From positions 7,984,001-8,048,000 of the forward strand of contig NC_004463.1 of assembly GCF_000011365.1 (NCBI RefSeq): a stretch of DNA of 64,000 bases, given 5' to 3'. Positions 15,674-24,715 of this stretch are shown here, in pieces. The translations under genes and the position numbers were made by a program. Under the pieces are notes generated by a model. That model was given only the letters and a program-made list of their open reading frames with translations, was not told the origin of the DNA and did not search any database. The stretch's first letter is position 1. Every line of letters begins with the position of its first letter. This DNA comes from Bradyrhizobium diazoefficiens USDA 110. GTDB lineage: Bacteria > Pseudomonadota > Alphaproteobacteria > Rhizobiales > Xanthobacteraceae.

Positions 15674-17998
15674 CTATGCCCCCGCCTTCGCGTCCCTGAT
15701 CGCCTGCCAGATCTTCTGCGGCGTCAGGGGCGTGTTGAGCTGGGTGATACCGAGCTCGGCGAGCGCATCCATCACGCCGTTGGTGACGCAGGGCGGGCCG
15801 CCGATGGCGCCGGATTCGCCGCAGCCCTTGGCGCCGAGCGGGTTGGTGCGGCAGGGCGCGGAATCATCCAGTGTCACCTCGATCGGCGGCACGTCGCCGG
15901 CGCGCGGGATGCAGTAGTCCTGATAGCTCGCGGTCAGGAGCTGGCCGTCGGCATCGTAGGAGACGCCCTCATAGAGCGCCTGGCCGATGCCTTGCGCGAC
16001 GCCGCCATGGATCTGGCCCGTCACCAGCATCGGGTTCACGGCGACACCGACGTCGTCGACGGTGGTGTAGCGCACGACGCGGGAGACGCCGGTTTCGGGG
16101 TCGATCTCGACCTCGCAGATATGCGTGCCGTTCGGCCAGCTCGGACCATCGACCTCGCCTTCCGAATCGACGCTGAGTTTTGCGCCGCTCTCCTTCTCGG
16201 CAAGGTCGAACAGGCTGATGCGGCGGTCGGTGCCGACCACGGTGAGCATGCCGCCCTGATATTCGATGTCCTCGACCGAGGTCTCCAGCACGTTCGCCGC
16301 CTTCTCGCGCGCCTTCTGGATCAGGTCATTCGACGAGACGGCCACGGCCGTTCCGCCGACGAACAGCGAGCGCGAGCCGACGCTGCCAAAGCCCATCGCC
16401 AGATCGGTGTCGCCCTGGACGACATCGATCTTGTCCATGGCAATGCCGAGCGTGTCGGCGATCATCTGGGTGTAGGTGGTCTGAAGCCCCTGCCCCATCG
16501 CCATGGTGCCGGAATGCAGGACGACGCGGCCCTGCGAGGTCGCGTGCAGGCTGACCTTCTCGGTATGGGCGCGGCCGCCGGTCCATTCGATGTACGACGT
16601 GAGCCCGCGGCCGTAGAGCAGGCCCTTCTTCTTCGCCGCCTTCTTGCGCGCGGCAAAGCCGTCCCAGTCGGCGAGCTTCACGGCACGGTCGAGCATGTGG
16701 GCGAAGGCACCGGAATCGTAAACCTGGCCCGCAGCATTGGTGTAGGGCAGCTGCGCCGGCTTGATGTAGTTGGCCTTGCGGATCGCGCGCGGATCCATGC
16801 CGATTTTTCGCGCGGCGGCGTCGAACAGGCGCTCGACGATGAAGACGGCCTCGGGCCGGCCCGCACCGCGATAGGCACCGACCGGCGCGGTGTGGGTCAT
16901 CACCGACTTCACCTCGAAATGCACCAGCGGAAGATCGTAGACGCCGGTCTGCACGAACGGCCCGAGCACCAGGGGAATGATGTTGGCGGCCCCCGAAGAA
17001 TAGGCGCCGGTGCAGCCGATCGACTTGACCCGATAGGCCAACACCTTGCCCTTCTCGTCCAGCGCGAAGGACGCGGTCGAGGTGAGGTCGCGGCCGTGGG
17101 TGCCGCCGACGAACTCGTCGGTGCGGTCGCCGCGCCAGCGGATCTTCTTGCTCAGCTTGGTCGCGGCGTAGGCGACGATGCCGTCCTCGGGATAGAGGTT
17201 GGTCTTCTGGCCAAAGCCGCCGCCGATGTCGCCGACCAGCACGCGGACGCTGTCCTTGGGGCGCTTGAGCACGGCTCCCGCCAGCACGTCGCGGGTCGAG
17301 GCCGGCGTCTGCGACTGCACGTGCAGGAGGAGACGTCCGGTCTTCTTGTCGATCTCGGCGATGGTCGAGCGCGGCTCCATCGCGGAGGGCACGAGGCGCT
17401 GGCTGATGATGTCGAGCTCGACCGTGTGCGCGGCCTTGGCAAAGGCCTCGTCCACCTTGGCGGCATCGCCGTAAGCCATCGCGCCGACGATGTTGTCGGG
17501 CGCCTCCGGCCACACCACAGGCGCGCCGGGCTTCACCGCCTCGACCGGGTCGACCACCGCGGGCTGCACGTCGTATTCGACCACGATCGCTTCGGCCGCG
17601 CTCTGCGCCTCCGCGCGGGAGGCGGCGACCACCGCCGCCACCGCCTCGCCGGTGTAACGCACGACCTCATGGGCGAGCAGCCGGCGCGGCGGCACCGTCA
17701 TCGGCTTGCCGTCGGGGCGCTTGAAGATGCTCAGCGTCGGGATGCTGCCGATATCGTCCCTGACGAGATCCGCACCGGTGTAGACCGCGGTGACGCCGGG
17801 CATTCCGGCCGCGGCGCTGGTGTCGATCGAGACGATCTTCGCGTGCGCATGCGGCGAGCGCAGCACGTGCAACCACAGCGCGCCGTCCTGCGGCTTGTCG
17901 TCGATGAATTGCCCCTTCCCGGTCAGCAGCCGCTGGTCTTCCAAACGCTTGACGGGCTGGCCCGCTCCGAAACGCAAATTGCCGGGAAGAATGTTCAT
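15674..17998 (-). CDS. Molybdenum hydroxylase large subunit (xanthine dehydrogenase/CoxL family), orphan
   Basis: The 774-residue protein is the molybdopterin-cytosine-binding subunit of the xanthine oxidase family. It shows the N-terminal a/b hammerhead (RLLTGKGQFIDD, RSPHAHAKIVSID), the GGGFGQK loop, the glutamine-rich MGQGLQTTYTQM, and near the C-terminus GCGESGAIGGPP with the catalytic Glu. Such enzymes hydroxylate aldehydes, CO or heteroaromatic rings and normally need an FAD subunit and a 2Fe-2S subunit. Neither is encoded beside it, so partners must come from elsewhere. The ATG at 17998 starts the conserved MNILPGNLRFG; the extra upstream frame overlaps a repeat. Confidence 0.9.
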   Translation of the reverse strand: MNILPGNLRFGAGQPVKRLEDQRLLTGKGQFIDDKPQDGALWLHVLRSPHAHAKIVSIDTSAAAGMPGVTAVYTGADLVRDDIGSIPTLSIFKRPDGKPMTVPPRRLLAHEVVRYTGEAVAAVVAASRAEAQSAAEAIVVEYDVQPAVVDPVEAVKPGAPVVWPEAPDNIVGAMAYGDAAKVDEAFAKAAHTVELDIISQRLVPSAMEPRSTIAEIDKKTGRLLLHVQSQTPASTRDVLAGAVLKRPKDSVRVLVGDIGGGFGQKTNLYPEDGIVAYAATKLSKKIRWRGDRTDEFVGGTHGRDLTSTASFALDEKGKVLAYRVKSIGCTGAYSSGAANIIPLVLGPFVQTGVYDLPLVHFEVKSVMTHTAPVGAYRGAGRPEAVFIVERLFDAAARKIGMDPRAIRKANYIKPAQLPYTNAAGQVYDSGAFAHMLDRAVKLADWDGFAARKKAAKKKGLLYGRGLTSYIEWTGGRAHTEKVSLHATSQGRVVLHSGTMAMGQGLQTTYTQMIADTLGIAMDKIDVVQGDTDLAMGFGSVGSRSLFVGGTAVAVSSNDLIQKAREKAANVLETSVEDIEYQGGMLTVVGTDRRISLFDLAEKESGAKLSVDSEGEVDGPSWPNGTHICEVEIDPETGVSRVVRYTTVDDVGVAVNPMLVTGQIHGGVAQGIGQALYEGVSYDADGQLLTASYQDYCIPRAGDVPPIEVTLDDSAPCRTNPLGAKGCGESGAIGGPPCVTNGVMDALAELGITQLNTPLTPQKIWQAIRDAKAGA

Positions 17999-18128
17999 TC
18001 CGTGGGGTCCTCGAGGTCTTTTCGAAACTGCGGGCAGCCTTTTAGCGGATCGACCGGGGGCATACCAGCCGCGGTTTTGGGCGGGATATCCACGATTTCG
18101 GCATGCGGTCCCGCAAATCTGCGATTCC

Positions 18129-18220
18129 GTAGGGTGGGCAAAGGCGCACTTGCGCCGTGCCCACGGTCGCTCAACCAACGCGATCAAGATGATGGGCACG
18201 CTTCGCTTTGCCCACCCTAC
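18129..18220. repeat. Extragenic inverted repeat, GTAGGGTGGGCAAAG type
   Basis: Fifteen-base perfect arms GTAGGGTGGGCAAAG (18129-18143) and complement (18206-18220) enclose a second stem CGTGCCCA (18156-18163) / TGGGCACG (18193-18200). The bases just after it (18228-18244) resemble the end of the family A elements. The repeat lies between two minus-strand genes. Confidence 0.8.
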
Positions 18221-18247
18221 GCACTGCGCATCGCCCCGGAATGACGG

Positions 18248-19123
18248 CTACGCCAGCTCCCGGAGCGCTGTCTCCACCACCTTGCGCGCATCGGCCGTCA
18301 GCGCGGCCTGCGGCGGGATGGGATCGCCGACGTCGTAGCCCTGGATCGAAAGGCCGGCCTTGATGCAGGCGGCGAGGTTGAAGCGGGCGAAGGCTTCGTT
18401 GATCCGCCACAGCCTGCGCTGGAGCGCCATGGCCTCGTCCCAGCGGCCCGCCCGGCAGAGGTCGTAGAGCGCGACGCTCTGGCGCGGGATGATGCAGGCA
18501 GGTCCCGCCATCCAGCCGAGCCCGCCGATCAGCATCACCGCGGCCGGAATGTGGGCGGAGGCCGAGAACACGCGCAGGCGATCGCCGCAGCGGTTCATGA
18601 TCGAGAGCAGCCGGCCGGTGTTGGTCGAGGCGTCCTTGATGTAGCCAATGCGCGGATGCTCGGCGAGGCGCGCGATGATTTCGAGGGTGAGGTCGGAGCG
18701 CTGGAATTGCGGATTGGTGTAGATGACGACGGGAATGTCCACGGCGTCCGCGATGGCGCGGAAATAGGATTCGACCTGGGTATCGGCGAGCGGGAAATAC
18801 GCCTCCAGGATCGCCAAAATGCCGTCGGCGCCGAGCTTCTGATACGTCCGTGCCTGCGTCACCGCATCCGCGGTCGAGGTGGAGGCGACGCCGGCCACCA
18901 CGGGCACGCGGCCCTTCGCGGCTTCGATCGTGGTCTGCACGACCGCCGTGCGCTGGGCGGCATTGAGATAGGCGAACTCGCCGGTCGAGCCGAGCGGCGT
19001 CAGACCATGCACGCCGGCACCGATCAGGTCGTCGCAGAGCTTTGCGAGCACGCTCGTCCGCACCGTGCCGTCGGCATCGACGGGGGAGACGAGGTAGGGG
19101 AAGACGCCGTGGAATTCGGACAT
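18248..19123 (-). CDS. Dihydrodipicolinate synthase/N-acetylneuraminate lyase family protein
   Basis: The 291-residue protein is a class I aldolase barrel of the DapA family. Visible are the GSTGEFAYL phosphate/carboxylate loop (about residue 46), the catalytic Tyr in IYTNPQF, and the Schiff-base Lys in IGYIKDAS (about residue 165). It is shaped like the many catabolic members of this family, which cleave or form 2-keto acids, rather than the lysine-biosynthetic DapA. The neighbours are a VOC protein upstream and a molybdenum hydroxylase downstream on the same strand; together they could be a small catabolic group, but spacing is loose. Confidence 0.85.
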   Translation of the reverse strand: MSEFHGVFPYLVSPVDADGTVRTSVLAKLCDDLIGAGVHGLTPLGSTGEFAYLNAAQRTAVVQTTIEAAKGRVPVVAGVASTSTADAVTQARTYQKLGADGILAILEAYFPLADTQVESYFRAIADAVDIPVVIYTNPQFQRSDLTLEIIARLAEHPRIGYIKDASTNTGRLLSIMNRCGDRLRVFSASAHIPAAVMLIGGLGWMAGPACIIPRQSVALYDLCRAGRWDEAMALQRRLWRINEAFARFNLAACIKAGLSIQGYDVGDPIPPQAALTADARKVVETALRELA

Positions 19124-19179
19124 GTCGGGGGCTCCGGAAGCTGGCACCCGACGGGTATTACCAATGCCCGCCCCGGCGA

Positions 19180-20145
19180 TCAAACCTTGAGCAAGCGCAC
19201 CCGCGTGCCCCAGGGATCGACCGCCTCCAAACCGTCGGCAAGCGCCGTGACCTTCACACCGCTCTTGCGCAGGCGCTCTTCCTGAGCGGCGAGCAGCTCC
19301 TGCTTCGCCATCACCAGCGAAAACCAGGCGAGACCGGTTGTGGAATCGTCGCGCAGGCCCGCGCCCTGGCTCTGCCAGACGTTCATGCCGAGGTGATGGT
19401 GATAGCGGCCCGACGACAGGAACGCCGCGCCGTTGCGCTTGCGGGTCGGGTCGAGGCCGACGGTGCCGTGGTAGAAGTTCTCGGCCTGCGCGAGATCGCC
19501 GACGCGCAGATGCATGTGGCCGACGCGCATTCCGTCCGGCGCCTTGGCATAGTCGGGAACGCGCGTATTGGTCAGCGACAGCAGGTCGGGGATGTTGAGC
19601 TCGTCGGTCGCCATCTTCACGCTGCCCTCGCTCCACTGCCATTGCGAGGGCTCGCGGTCGGCATAGACCTCGATGCCGTTACCTTCGGGGTCGTCGAGAT
19701 AGACGGATTCGCTGACGAGATGGTCGGCAAAGCCCGACAGCGGCACGCGATGCGAGGCGGCGTGCACCAGCCAGCGCGCGAGATCCTTGCGGGTCGGCAT
19801 CAGGAAGGCGGTGTGGTAGAGGCCTGCGGCATTGCGCGGCTCGATCGCCGCATCCGGACGCGCCTCGAGCACGAGCAGCGTGATGCCGGCCGTACCGAGC
19901 TTCGCAGCGCTGGCGGAGCGCTCCATGACGGTCAGCCCGATCACGTCGCGGTAGTAGTCGGCAACCGTGTCGAGATTCTTGACCCGGAGCGTCACCATGC
20001 CGACCCGCATCGGCGTGCGGCTGGCATAGGTCGGCCCGCCGCCTTGCGCAGTCCCCTCGGCGCGTGCGGCAGCCGCGGCCGCCATCGCGAGCGAGGTGGC
20101 TCCGGCAAGTTGGAGCAGGGTGCGGCGGGTGAGATCGATGGTCAT
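19180..20145 (-). CDS. Tat-exported VOC (glyoxalase/extradiol dioxygenase fold) protein
   Basis: The 321-residue protein begins with a twin-arginine signal ([10 protein letters not shown] followed by an Ala-rich stretch to about residue 29). Two VOC modules follow: residues about 45-160 ([22 protein letters not shown]) and 190-320 ([26 protein letters not shown]). Metal-ligand candidates are His in YHTAFLM and HMHLRV and Glu in GIEVYAD. It looks like catechol-2,3-dioxygenase-like proteins, but the Tat signal is unusual for that group. The ATG at 20145 is chosen because the Tat motif lies right after it. Substrate unknown. Confidence 0.82.
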   Translation of the reverse strand: MTIDLTRRTLLQLAGATSLAMAAAAAARAEGTAQGGGPTYASRTPMRVGMVTLRVKNLDTVADYYRDVIGLTVMERSASAAKLGTAGITLLVLEARPDAAIEPRNAAGLYHTAFLMPTRKDLARWLVHAASHRVPLSGFADHLVSESVYLDDPEGNGIEVYADREPSQWQWSEGSVKMATDELNIPDLLSLTNTRVPDYAKAPDGMRVGHMHLRVGDLAQAENFYHGTVGLDPTRKRNGAAFLSSGRYHHHLGMNVWQSQGAGLRDDSTTGLAWFSLVMAKQELLAAQEERLRKSGVKVTALADGLEAVDPWGTRVRLLKV

Positions 20146-20328
20146 CGGTCGGGGCTCGCTGGAAACGTCTAAGGCCGTACGGCGCAATGTCGACCGATTG
20201 CTACACGTTCCCGTGAACGGCTCCCAATCACATGTTCGTCGGCCGGCGCCGGCTCCGTCCTGGCCACCCGACCAGTTTCGCTACCGCCCGCGACATCCCA
20301 GATTGGGGACAACTTACAGGAGACCGCC

Positions 20329-21195
20329 ATGACCGCCCCAACTCCACTGTCCTCACTGTCGTCCGCGCTCGCGGATGTCGTGGCGCGCACCGCGCCCTCC
20401 GTCGTCTCCGTGCACTCGCATCGCTCCCGCGCAACCGGCTTCGTCTGGAAGCCCGGCCTGATCGTCACCGCCGACGAGGCGTTGGCCGACGAGGGCGAGG
20501 TCGAGATCGGCCTCCCCGACGGCAGCCGGGTGGTCGCCACGATCGCCGGCCGCGACCACACCACCGACATCGCGCTGCTGCGCACCGAGGCCGGCGTCGC
20601 GCCGGTCAAGCTCGCCGCGACGGTCCCGCCCCTCGGCGCGTTGTCGGTTGTCGTGGCCACCAACCGTGATACGCCGAGCGCCGCGCTCGGGATGGTATCG
20701 GCGTCCGGCAAGAGCTGGCGCTCCCTACGCGGCGGCGACATCGATGCCCGGATCGAGCTCGACGTTCGCCTGCGTCCGGGCCAGGAAGGCGGCCTTGCGC
20801 TCGATGCGACCGGTGAAGCCTTCGGCATGGCCGTGCTCGGACCAAGGCGCGTGCTGGTGATCCCGACGGCGACGATCGAGCGCATCGCGCCGCAACTCGA
20901 AGCCCGCGGCCGCATCGCGCGCGGATATCTCGGGCTCGGGCTCCAGCCGGTGCGGCTCGAGGACGGCATCGGCGCCATGGTGATGAATGTCGACAAGGCC
21001 GGACCTTCTGCGGCGGCCGGCATCCGCCAGGGCGATGTGATCGTGGCGGTCAACGACCAGAAACTGTCCGGCGTGCGCGCGCTGTCGAGAACACTGGGAC
21101 CTGCGAGCGTCGGCGCTGTGGTCGATGTCGCGGTGCGCCGCGGCGGCGAGCCGATCAGCTTCAAGGTCACGGTCGGCGAGAGGCCGGAGGCGTGA
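20329..21195 (+). CDS. HtrA-like S1C/PDZ protein, predicted proteolytically inactive
   Basis: The 288-residue protein has the trypsin-like HtrA core (about residues 20-185) and one PDZ domain (about 198-283, with GLGLQPVRL, AGIRQGDVIVAVND). It has no signal peptide. Aligned by eye to DegP, the catalytic Asp is kept (Asp80 in TTDIAL). The His position in TNNHVV is Glu50 (TADEAL), and the Ser in GNSGG is Glu153 (GQEGG). Two of three triad residues are therefore gone, so I predict a non-proteolytic, peptide-binding protein. ACAGGAG precedes the ATG. Its stop overlaps the GTG start of a LuxR-type gene by four bases, so the two are probably translated together. Confidence 0.88.
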   Translation: MTAPTPLSSLSSALADVVARTAPSVVSVHSHRSRATGFVWKPGLIVTADEALADEGEVEIGLPDGSRVVATIAGRDHTTDIALLRTEAGVAPVKLAATVPPLGALSVVVATNRDTPSAALGMVSASGKSWRSLRGGDIDARIELDVRLRPGQEGGLALDATGEAFGMAVLGPRRVLVIPTATIERIAPQLEARGRIARGYLGLGLQPVRLEDGIGAMVMNVDKAGPSAAAGIRQGDVIVAVNDQKLSGVRALSRTLGPASVGAVVDVAVRRGGEPISFKVTVGERPEA

Positions 21196-21563
21196 GCGAG
21201 GACAAGCTACCGGAGATCGTGCTGTCCCTGGAGATCGACGATCCCGCCCTCGCCGATCGCCTGGCGGCGCTGCTCGGCAATGTCGCCGGGCTGCGCCTTG
21301 CCGCGCCCGGCGAGCAGGCCGCCGCGACGATCGTCGCCCGCGATCCGCGCAGCATGCCCGAGGACATCGCACTGACGCAGCGCGAGCTCGACGTGCTGGC
21401 GCTGATGGCCGAGGGCGCCTCCAACAAGATGATCGCGCGTCAGCTCGGCATCTCCGTGCACACCGTGAAATTCCATGTCGGCTCGCTGCTCGACAAGCTG
21501 GATGCCACCGGCCGCACCGATGCGGTGGCGCATGCCGCGCGCCGCGGCGTGATCGAGCTCTGA
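21192..21563 (+). CDS. LuxR-type DNA-binding regulator with shortened N-terminal domain
   Basis: The 123-residue protein ends in a clear LuxR/NarL helix-turn-helix (about residues 58-120: LTQRELDVLALMAEGASNKMIARQLGIS). The first 55 residues are too short for a receiver domain and contain no phospho-acceptor pattern, though LEIDDPALADRLAALLG resembles the start of one. It starts at a GTG inside the stop of the HtrA-like gene (GTGA overlap), so production is tied to that protein. Direct control by it, for example through binding, is inference. It could equally be a constitutive regulator. Confidence 0.85.
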   Translation: MSEDKLPEIVLSLEIDDPALADRLAALLGNVAGLRLAAPGEQAAATIVARDPRSMPEDIALTQRELDVLALMAEGASNKMIARQLGISVHTVKFHVGSLLDKLDATGRTDAVAHAARRGVIEL

Positions 21564-21573
21564 GCGGCGCGGT

Positions 21574-22815
21574 TCAATCGCCGATCGCGGTCTGCGCCAG
21601 CTCGCGCATGCGGTCGGTATCGACGACGCGGCCATGGCTGATCACGATGCTGGGCGGGCTGTGGAAGCGCAGCGCCTCGGTGACGTCGGCCTGTTCGAGC
21701 ACGACCAGGTTGGCTGCGCAGCCGAGCCCGAGGCCATAGCGCTCGAGGTTGATCGCCGTCGCGGCGCGCGTGGTGATCATGTCGTAGAGCGTCTCGAACT
21801 CGCTCTTCTTCGTCATCCACAACAGATGCGAGGCGAGGAACGCCACCTCCAGCATGTTGTTGCGGCCGAACGGATAATAGGCGTCGGAAATGTCGTCCTG
21901 GCCGAGGCAGACATTGATGCCGGCACCGAGCAATTCCTTCACCCGCGCGTGCAGCGGGCCGTTGTGCGGATTGCTGACGACGCTGACACGGGCCTTTCCG
22001 AGCAGCACCTTCAGCTCGCGGAGATAGTTCTCGGGATAGAGCGCCATCGCCCGGCAATGATGGGCGAGCGCCCGGCCCTCGACGCCGCGCGCGATCACCG
22101 CGCGCGCCATCATGTCGAGCGTGCGCATGTTGGCGTCGCCGACGTCGTCCAGCAGCATCGAGGTTTCGGCGCCGTGCTCGGCCGCGAGGTCGAAGCAGAA
22201 CGCGACATGGCGGCGCATGTCCTCTTCGTCGGCTTCGATCCAGGGAATCCCGCCGACGACGTCGGCCCCGAGCGCCATCGCCTTGCGCATCAGGCCCTCT
22301 GCGCCGGGCTCGCGAAACAGGCCGTCCTGCGGGAATGCCACGACCTGAATGTCGACGATGCCGCGAAACTCCTCGCGGATCGCGAGCAGCGCCTTGACGC
22401 CCTCCAGCCGGGCCTTGGTGTCGACGTCGGCGAAGGCGCGGATGTGGAGGTTGCCGTGGAGCGCGGCGAGCGCCACCGCGCGCCGTGCGTTCGGGACGAT
22501 CCAGGACGCGTCGTAGTTGCTCTTCACCGCTGCGGCGAGATCGACCGCCTTCGCCGCCTCGCTCATGCCGCCGCCCTGATAGGCCTCTAGCGCCGCCTCC
22601 GACATCATCGGCAGGGTCCAGACCTTGCAGAGGTGCAGGTGCGGATTGACAAAGGCCGGCGTCACCAGGCCGCCCTTGGCATCGACGAAGGCCTGTGCGC
22701 CGGGATCGAGCCGGTTGCCGATCGCGGTGATCACGCCATCGGTGATTGCAATGTCGACGATCTCGCGGCTGCGCGTGCGGGCATTGGTGATGACGAGGTC
22801 TGGCAGGCGGGGCAT
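21574..22815 (-). CDS. Amidohydrolase family protein (cytosine deaminase-like) with an altered metal site
   Basis: The 413-residue protein has the amidohydrolase barrel with PAFVNPHLHL (His59, His61) and a CodA-like GQDDISDAYYPFGRNNML, where Asp307 or Asp308 is the late metal ligand. The block matching HCDEIDDE of cytosine deaminase reads LLDDVGDA here (about residues 221-228), so the ligand His is replaced by Leu and the catalytic Glu by Asp. A changed substrate or chemistry is likely. The start at 22815 has GGAAG nine bases upstream; an ATG at 22848 would overlap the kinase stop as ATGA but lacks a ribosome site. It follows the two-component pair by 29 bases. Confidence 0.8.
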   Translation of the reverse strand: MPRLPDLVITNARTRSREIVDIAITDGVITAIGNRLDPGAQAFVDAKGGLVTPAFVNPHLHLCKVWTLPMMSEAALEAYQGGGMSEAAKAVDLAAAVKSNYDASWIVPNARRAVALAALHGNLHIRAFADVDTKARLEGVKALLAIREEFRGIVDIQVVAFPQDGLFREPGAEGLMRKAMALGADVVGGIPWIEADEEDMRRHVAFCFDLAAEHGAETSMLLDDVGDANMRTLDMMARAVIARGVEGRALAHHCRAMALYPENYLRELKVLLGKARVSVVSNPHNGPLHARVKELLGAGINVCLGQDDISDAYYPFGRNNMLEVAFLASHLLWMTKKSEFETLYDMITTRAATAINLERYGLGLGCAANLVVLEQADVTEALRFHSPPSIVISHGRVVDTDRMRELAQTAIGD

Positions 22816-22844
22816 TGCAGGACTTCCACTCGGTACGCGTGCAA

Positions 22845-23936
22845 TCATGCAAGTTGGGTGCCGGGCTGCGCGGGCGGCGGAAACCGGAGCTGGACCGTCA
22901 GGCCCGGCGCATTGTCATGCAGCGCAATCTCGGCGCCATGAAGGCGCGCCACTGCCGCAACGAGGCTGAGGCCGAGGCCGTTGCCCGGCGTGTAGCGGCT
23001 TTGTTCGAGACGGTAGAACCGCTTGAAGACGTGATCGCGCGCCTCAGCGGGAATGCCCGGACCGTCGTCGGCGATCGTAATCATGGCGCCGCCATCGGCG
23101 CTGCGGCATGTCACCGTCACCTGCCCGCCTTTGCGGCCGTGCTTGATCGCGTTGTCGACGAGATTGGCGACGGCGTCGAACAAGAGGTCGCGGTCGCCCG
23201 TGATCGCGACCTCGCGGTCGCCGCCGAGGCTGAGACGCGTCGCAACCTGCTCGGCGGCGGCGTCGTAGAGCTCGACGACCTCGCCGGCGATCTCGGCGAG
23301 ATCAAGCGCGCGAAAGGCGCTCCTGCGGGCGCGGGTCTCGATCTCCGAGATCCGGGTGATGGAGGCGAACATGCCGAGCACGGCATCGAGATCGGCGATG
23401 GTGTCGCCGATCAGCGTGGCATCCGCCTCGCTGTTGCGCGGGGTGTGATAGGCCTTCTCCAGCCGGCCGCGCATGCGCGTCAGCGGCGTGCGCAGATCGT
23501 GGGCGACGTTGTCGCTGACCTGCTTGACCTCGCCCATCAGCGTCTCGATGCGGTCGAGCATCTGGTTGAGGTTTTCGGCGACGCGGTCCCACTCGTCGTG
23601 GCTGCCGCGCAGGGGAATGCGGCGGTCGAGACCGGACAGCATGATGGCACGGCTGGTGGCGTTGATCTCCTCGATCCGCCCCACCGTGCGCCGGGTCACC
23701 AGCACGGCTGCGAGCCCGGCGAGCACCAGGAGCAGCACCGCGACCGCGACCATGGCGAGTTCGATCGTGCCGGTGAAGCCGTCGCGATCGCCGGCGGAGC
23801 CGAGCCGGCTCTCCACATAGGCGAGCGTACCGAAATAGACGTAGGCCATGATCGCCGCGACGATCAGCCCGAATGCCGCGATCGCGATCAGCGCCAGACG
23901 GAAGGTCGAGGAGCGGAGCGTCTTAGCCAGGAGCAC
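22845..23936 (-). CDS. Sensor histidine kinase, membrane-bound (EnvZ/QseC type)
   Basis: The 363-residue protein has two membrane helices (about 13-35 and 58-82) with only a short periplasmic loop, a HAMP domain (about 82-135), and a HisKA domain whose phospho-acceptor is His146 in VAHDLRTPLTRMR. The ATPase domain follows (N-box DNAIKHGR, G1 IADDGPGIP, G2 GNGLGLSLV). The start is a GTG at 23936, 14 bases inside the response regulator gene, so the pair is translationally coupled. The small sensing loop suggests that it senses the membrane or a partner protein. The signal is unknown. Confidence 0.9.
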   Translation of the reverse strand: MLLAKTLRSSTFRLALIAIAAFGLIVAAIMAYVYFGTLAYVESRLGSAGDRDGFTGTIELAMVAVAVLLLVLAGLAAVLVTRRTVGRIEEINATSRAIMLSGLDRRIPLRGSHDEWDRVAENLNQMLDRIETLMGEVKQVSDNVAHDLRTPLTRMRGRLEKAYHTPRNSEADATLIGDTIADLDAVLGMFASITRISEIETRARRSAFRALDLAEIAGEVVELYDAAAEQVATRLSLGGDREVAITGDRDLLFDAVANLVDNAIKHGRKGGQVTVTCRSADGGAMITIADDGPGIPAEARDHVFKRFYRLEQSRYTPGNGLGLSLVAAVARLHGAEIALHDNAPGLTVQLRFPPPAQPGTQLA

Positions 23937-24615
23937 GGAGACAATATCCGATGCCGCGGATGGTGTGGATCAGCGGATAGGCCTGGGCGTCGTCGACCTT
24001 GCGGCGGACGCGCCCGACATAGACGTCGATGATGTTGGTCGAGGGATCGAAATGCAGGTCCCAGACGTGCTGGAGCAGCATCGCACGCGAGACGACGCGG
24101 CCCTCGTTGCGGACGAGATATTCGAGCAGCTGAAACTCGCGCGGCAGCAGCGGAATCTTGCGGCCGCGGCGGCTGGCGTTGCGCGCGATCAGGTCGATGG
24201 CGAGGTCGCCGACGCGCAACAGCGTCTCCTTGGCGATGGTCTCGCTGCGGCGGCCGAGGGCCTCGAGCCGCGCAAGCAGCTCGACGAAGGAGAACGGCTT
24301 GACGAGATAGTCGTCCCCGCCGGCGCGCAGGCCGCGCACGCGGTCGTCGACCTCGCCGAGCGCGGAGATGATCAGGAAGGGCGCCGCGATGCCGTCGTCG
24401 CGCAATTGGCGCATCACGGTGATGCCGTCGATGTCGGGCAGCATGCGGTCGATGGTGATCACGGCATAGTCGCGGGCGGCGCCGTGGCTCAGGGCTTCGC
24501 GCCCCGTGGCGGCGAGATCGACCTCATAGCCAGAGGTCGTCAACTCTTCGACGAGCTGGCCTGCGGTTTCCGGATCGTCCTCGACGACCAGGATGCGGCG
24601 GTGACCTCCGGTCAT
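23923..24615 (-). CDS. OmpR-family response regulator
   Basis: The 230-residue protein has an N-terminal receiver (residues 6-120; acidic pocket VVEDD, phospho-acceptor Asp56 in ITIDRMLPDIDG, Lys in YLVKPF). A winged-helix DNA-binding domain follows (about 130-228: LLPREFQLLEYLVRN, DVYVGRVRRKVD). It precedes and overlaps the histidine kinase gene, which is the normal arrangement of cognate pairs. Possible targets include the Gly/His-rich protein gene just upstream and the amidohydrolase gene downstream; this is inference from position. Confidence 0.93.
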   Translation of the reverse strand: MTGGHRRILVVEDDPETAGQLVEELTTSGYEVDLAATGREALSHGAARDYAVITIDRMLPDIDGITVMRQLRDDGIAAPFLIISALGEVDDRVRGLRAGGDDYLVKPFSFVELLARLEALGRRSETIAKETLLRVGDLAIDLIARNASRRGRKIPLLPREFQLLEYLVRNEGRVVSRAMLLQHVWDLHFDPSTNIIDVYVGRVRRKVDDAQAYPLIHTIRGIGYCLRAPG

Positions 24616-24715
24616 GCAAAACTCCGCGCGACGATCGCCACCAGACTATCCCGTTCCGGGGCTGAGCGGAACCGCCCGATGGCGATCGCGACAATGGTGC
24701 GGTACGGCGATGCGA

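Noticed and set aside
15656..18244. 862-codon plus-strand open frame opposite the molybdenum hydroxylase
   Set aside because: It mirrors the real gene's codon pattern, is rich in Arg, Gly and His, and runs across an intergenic repeat; no protein features are seen.
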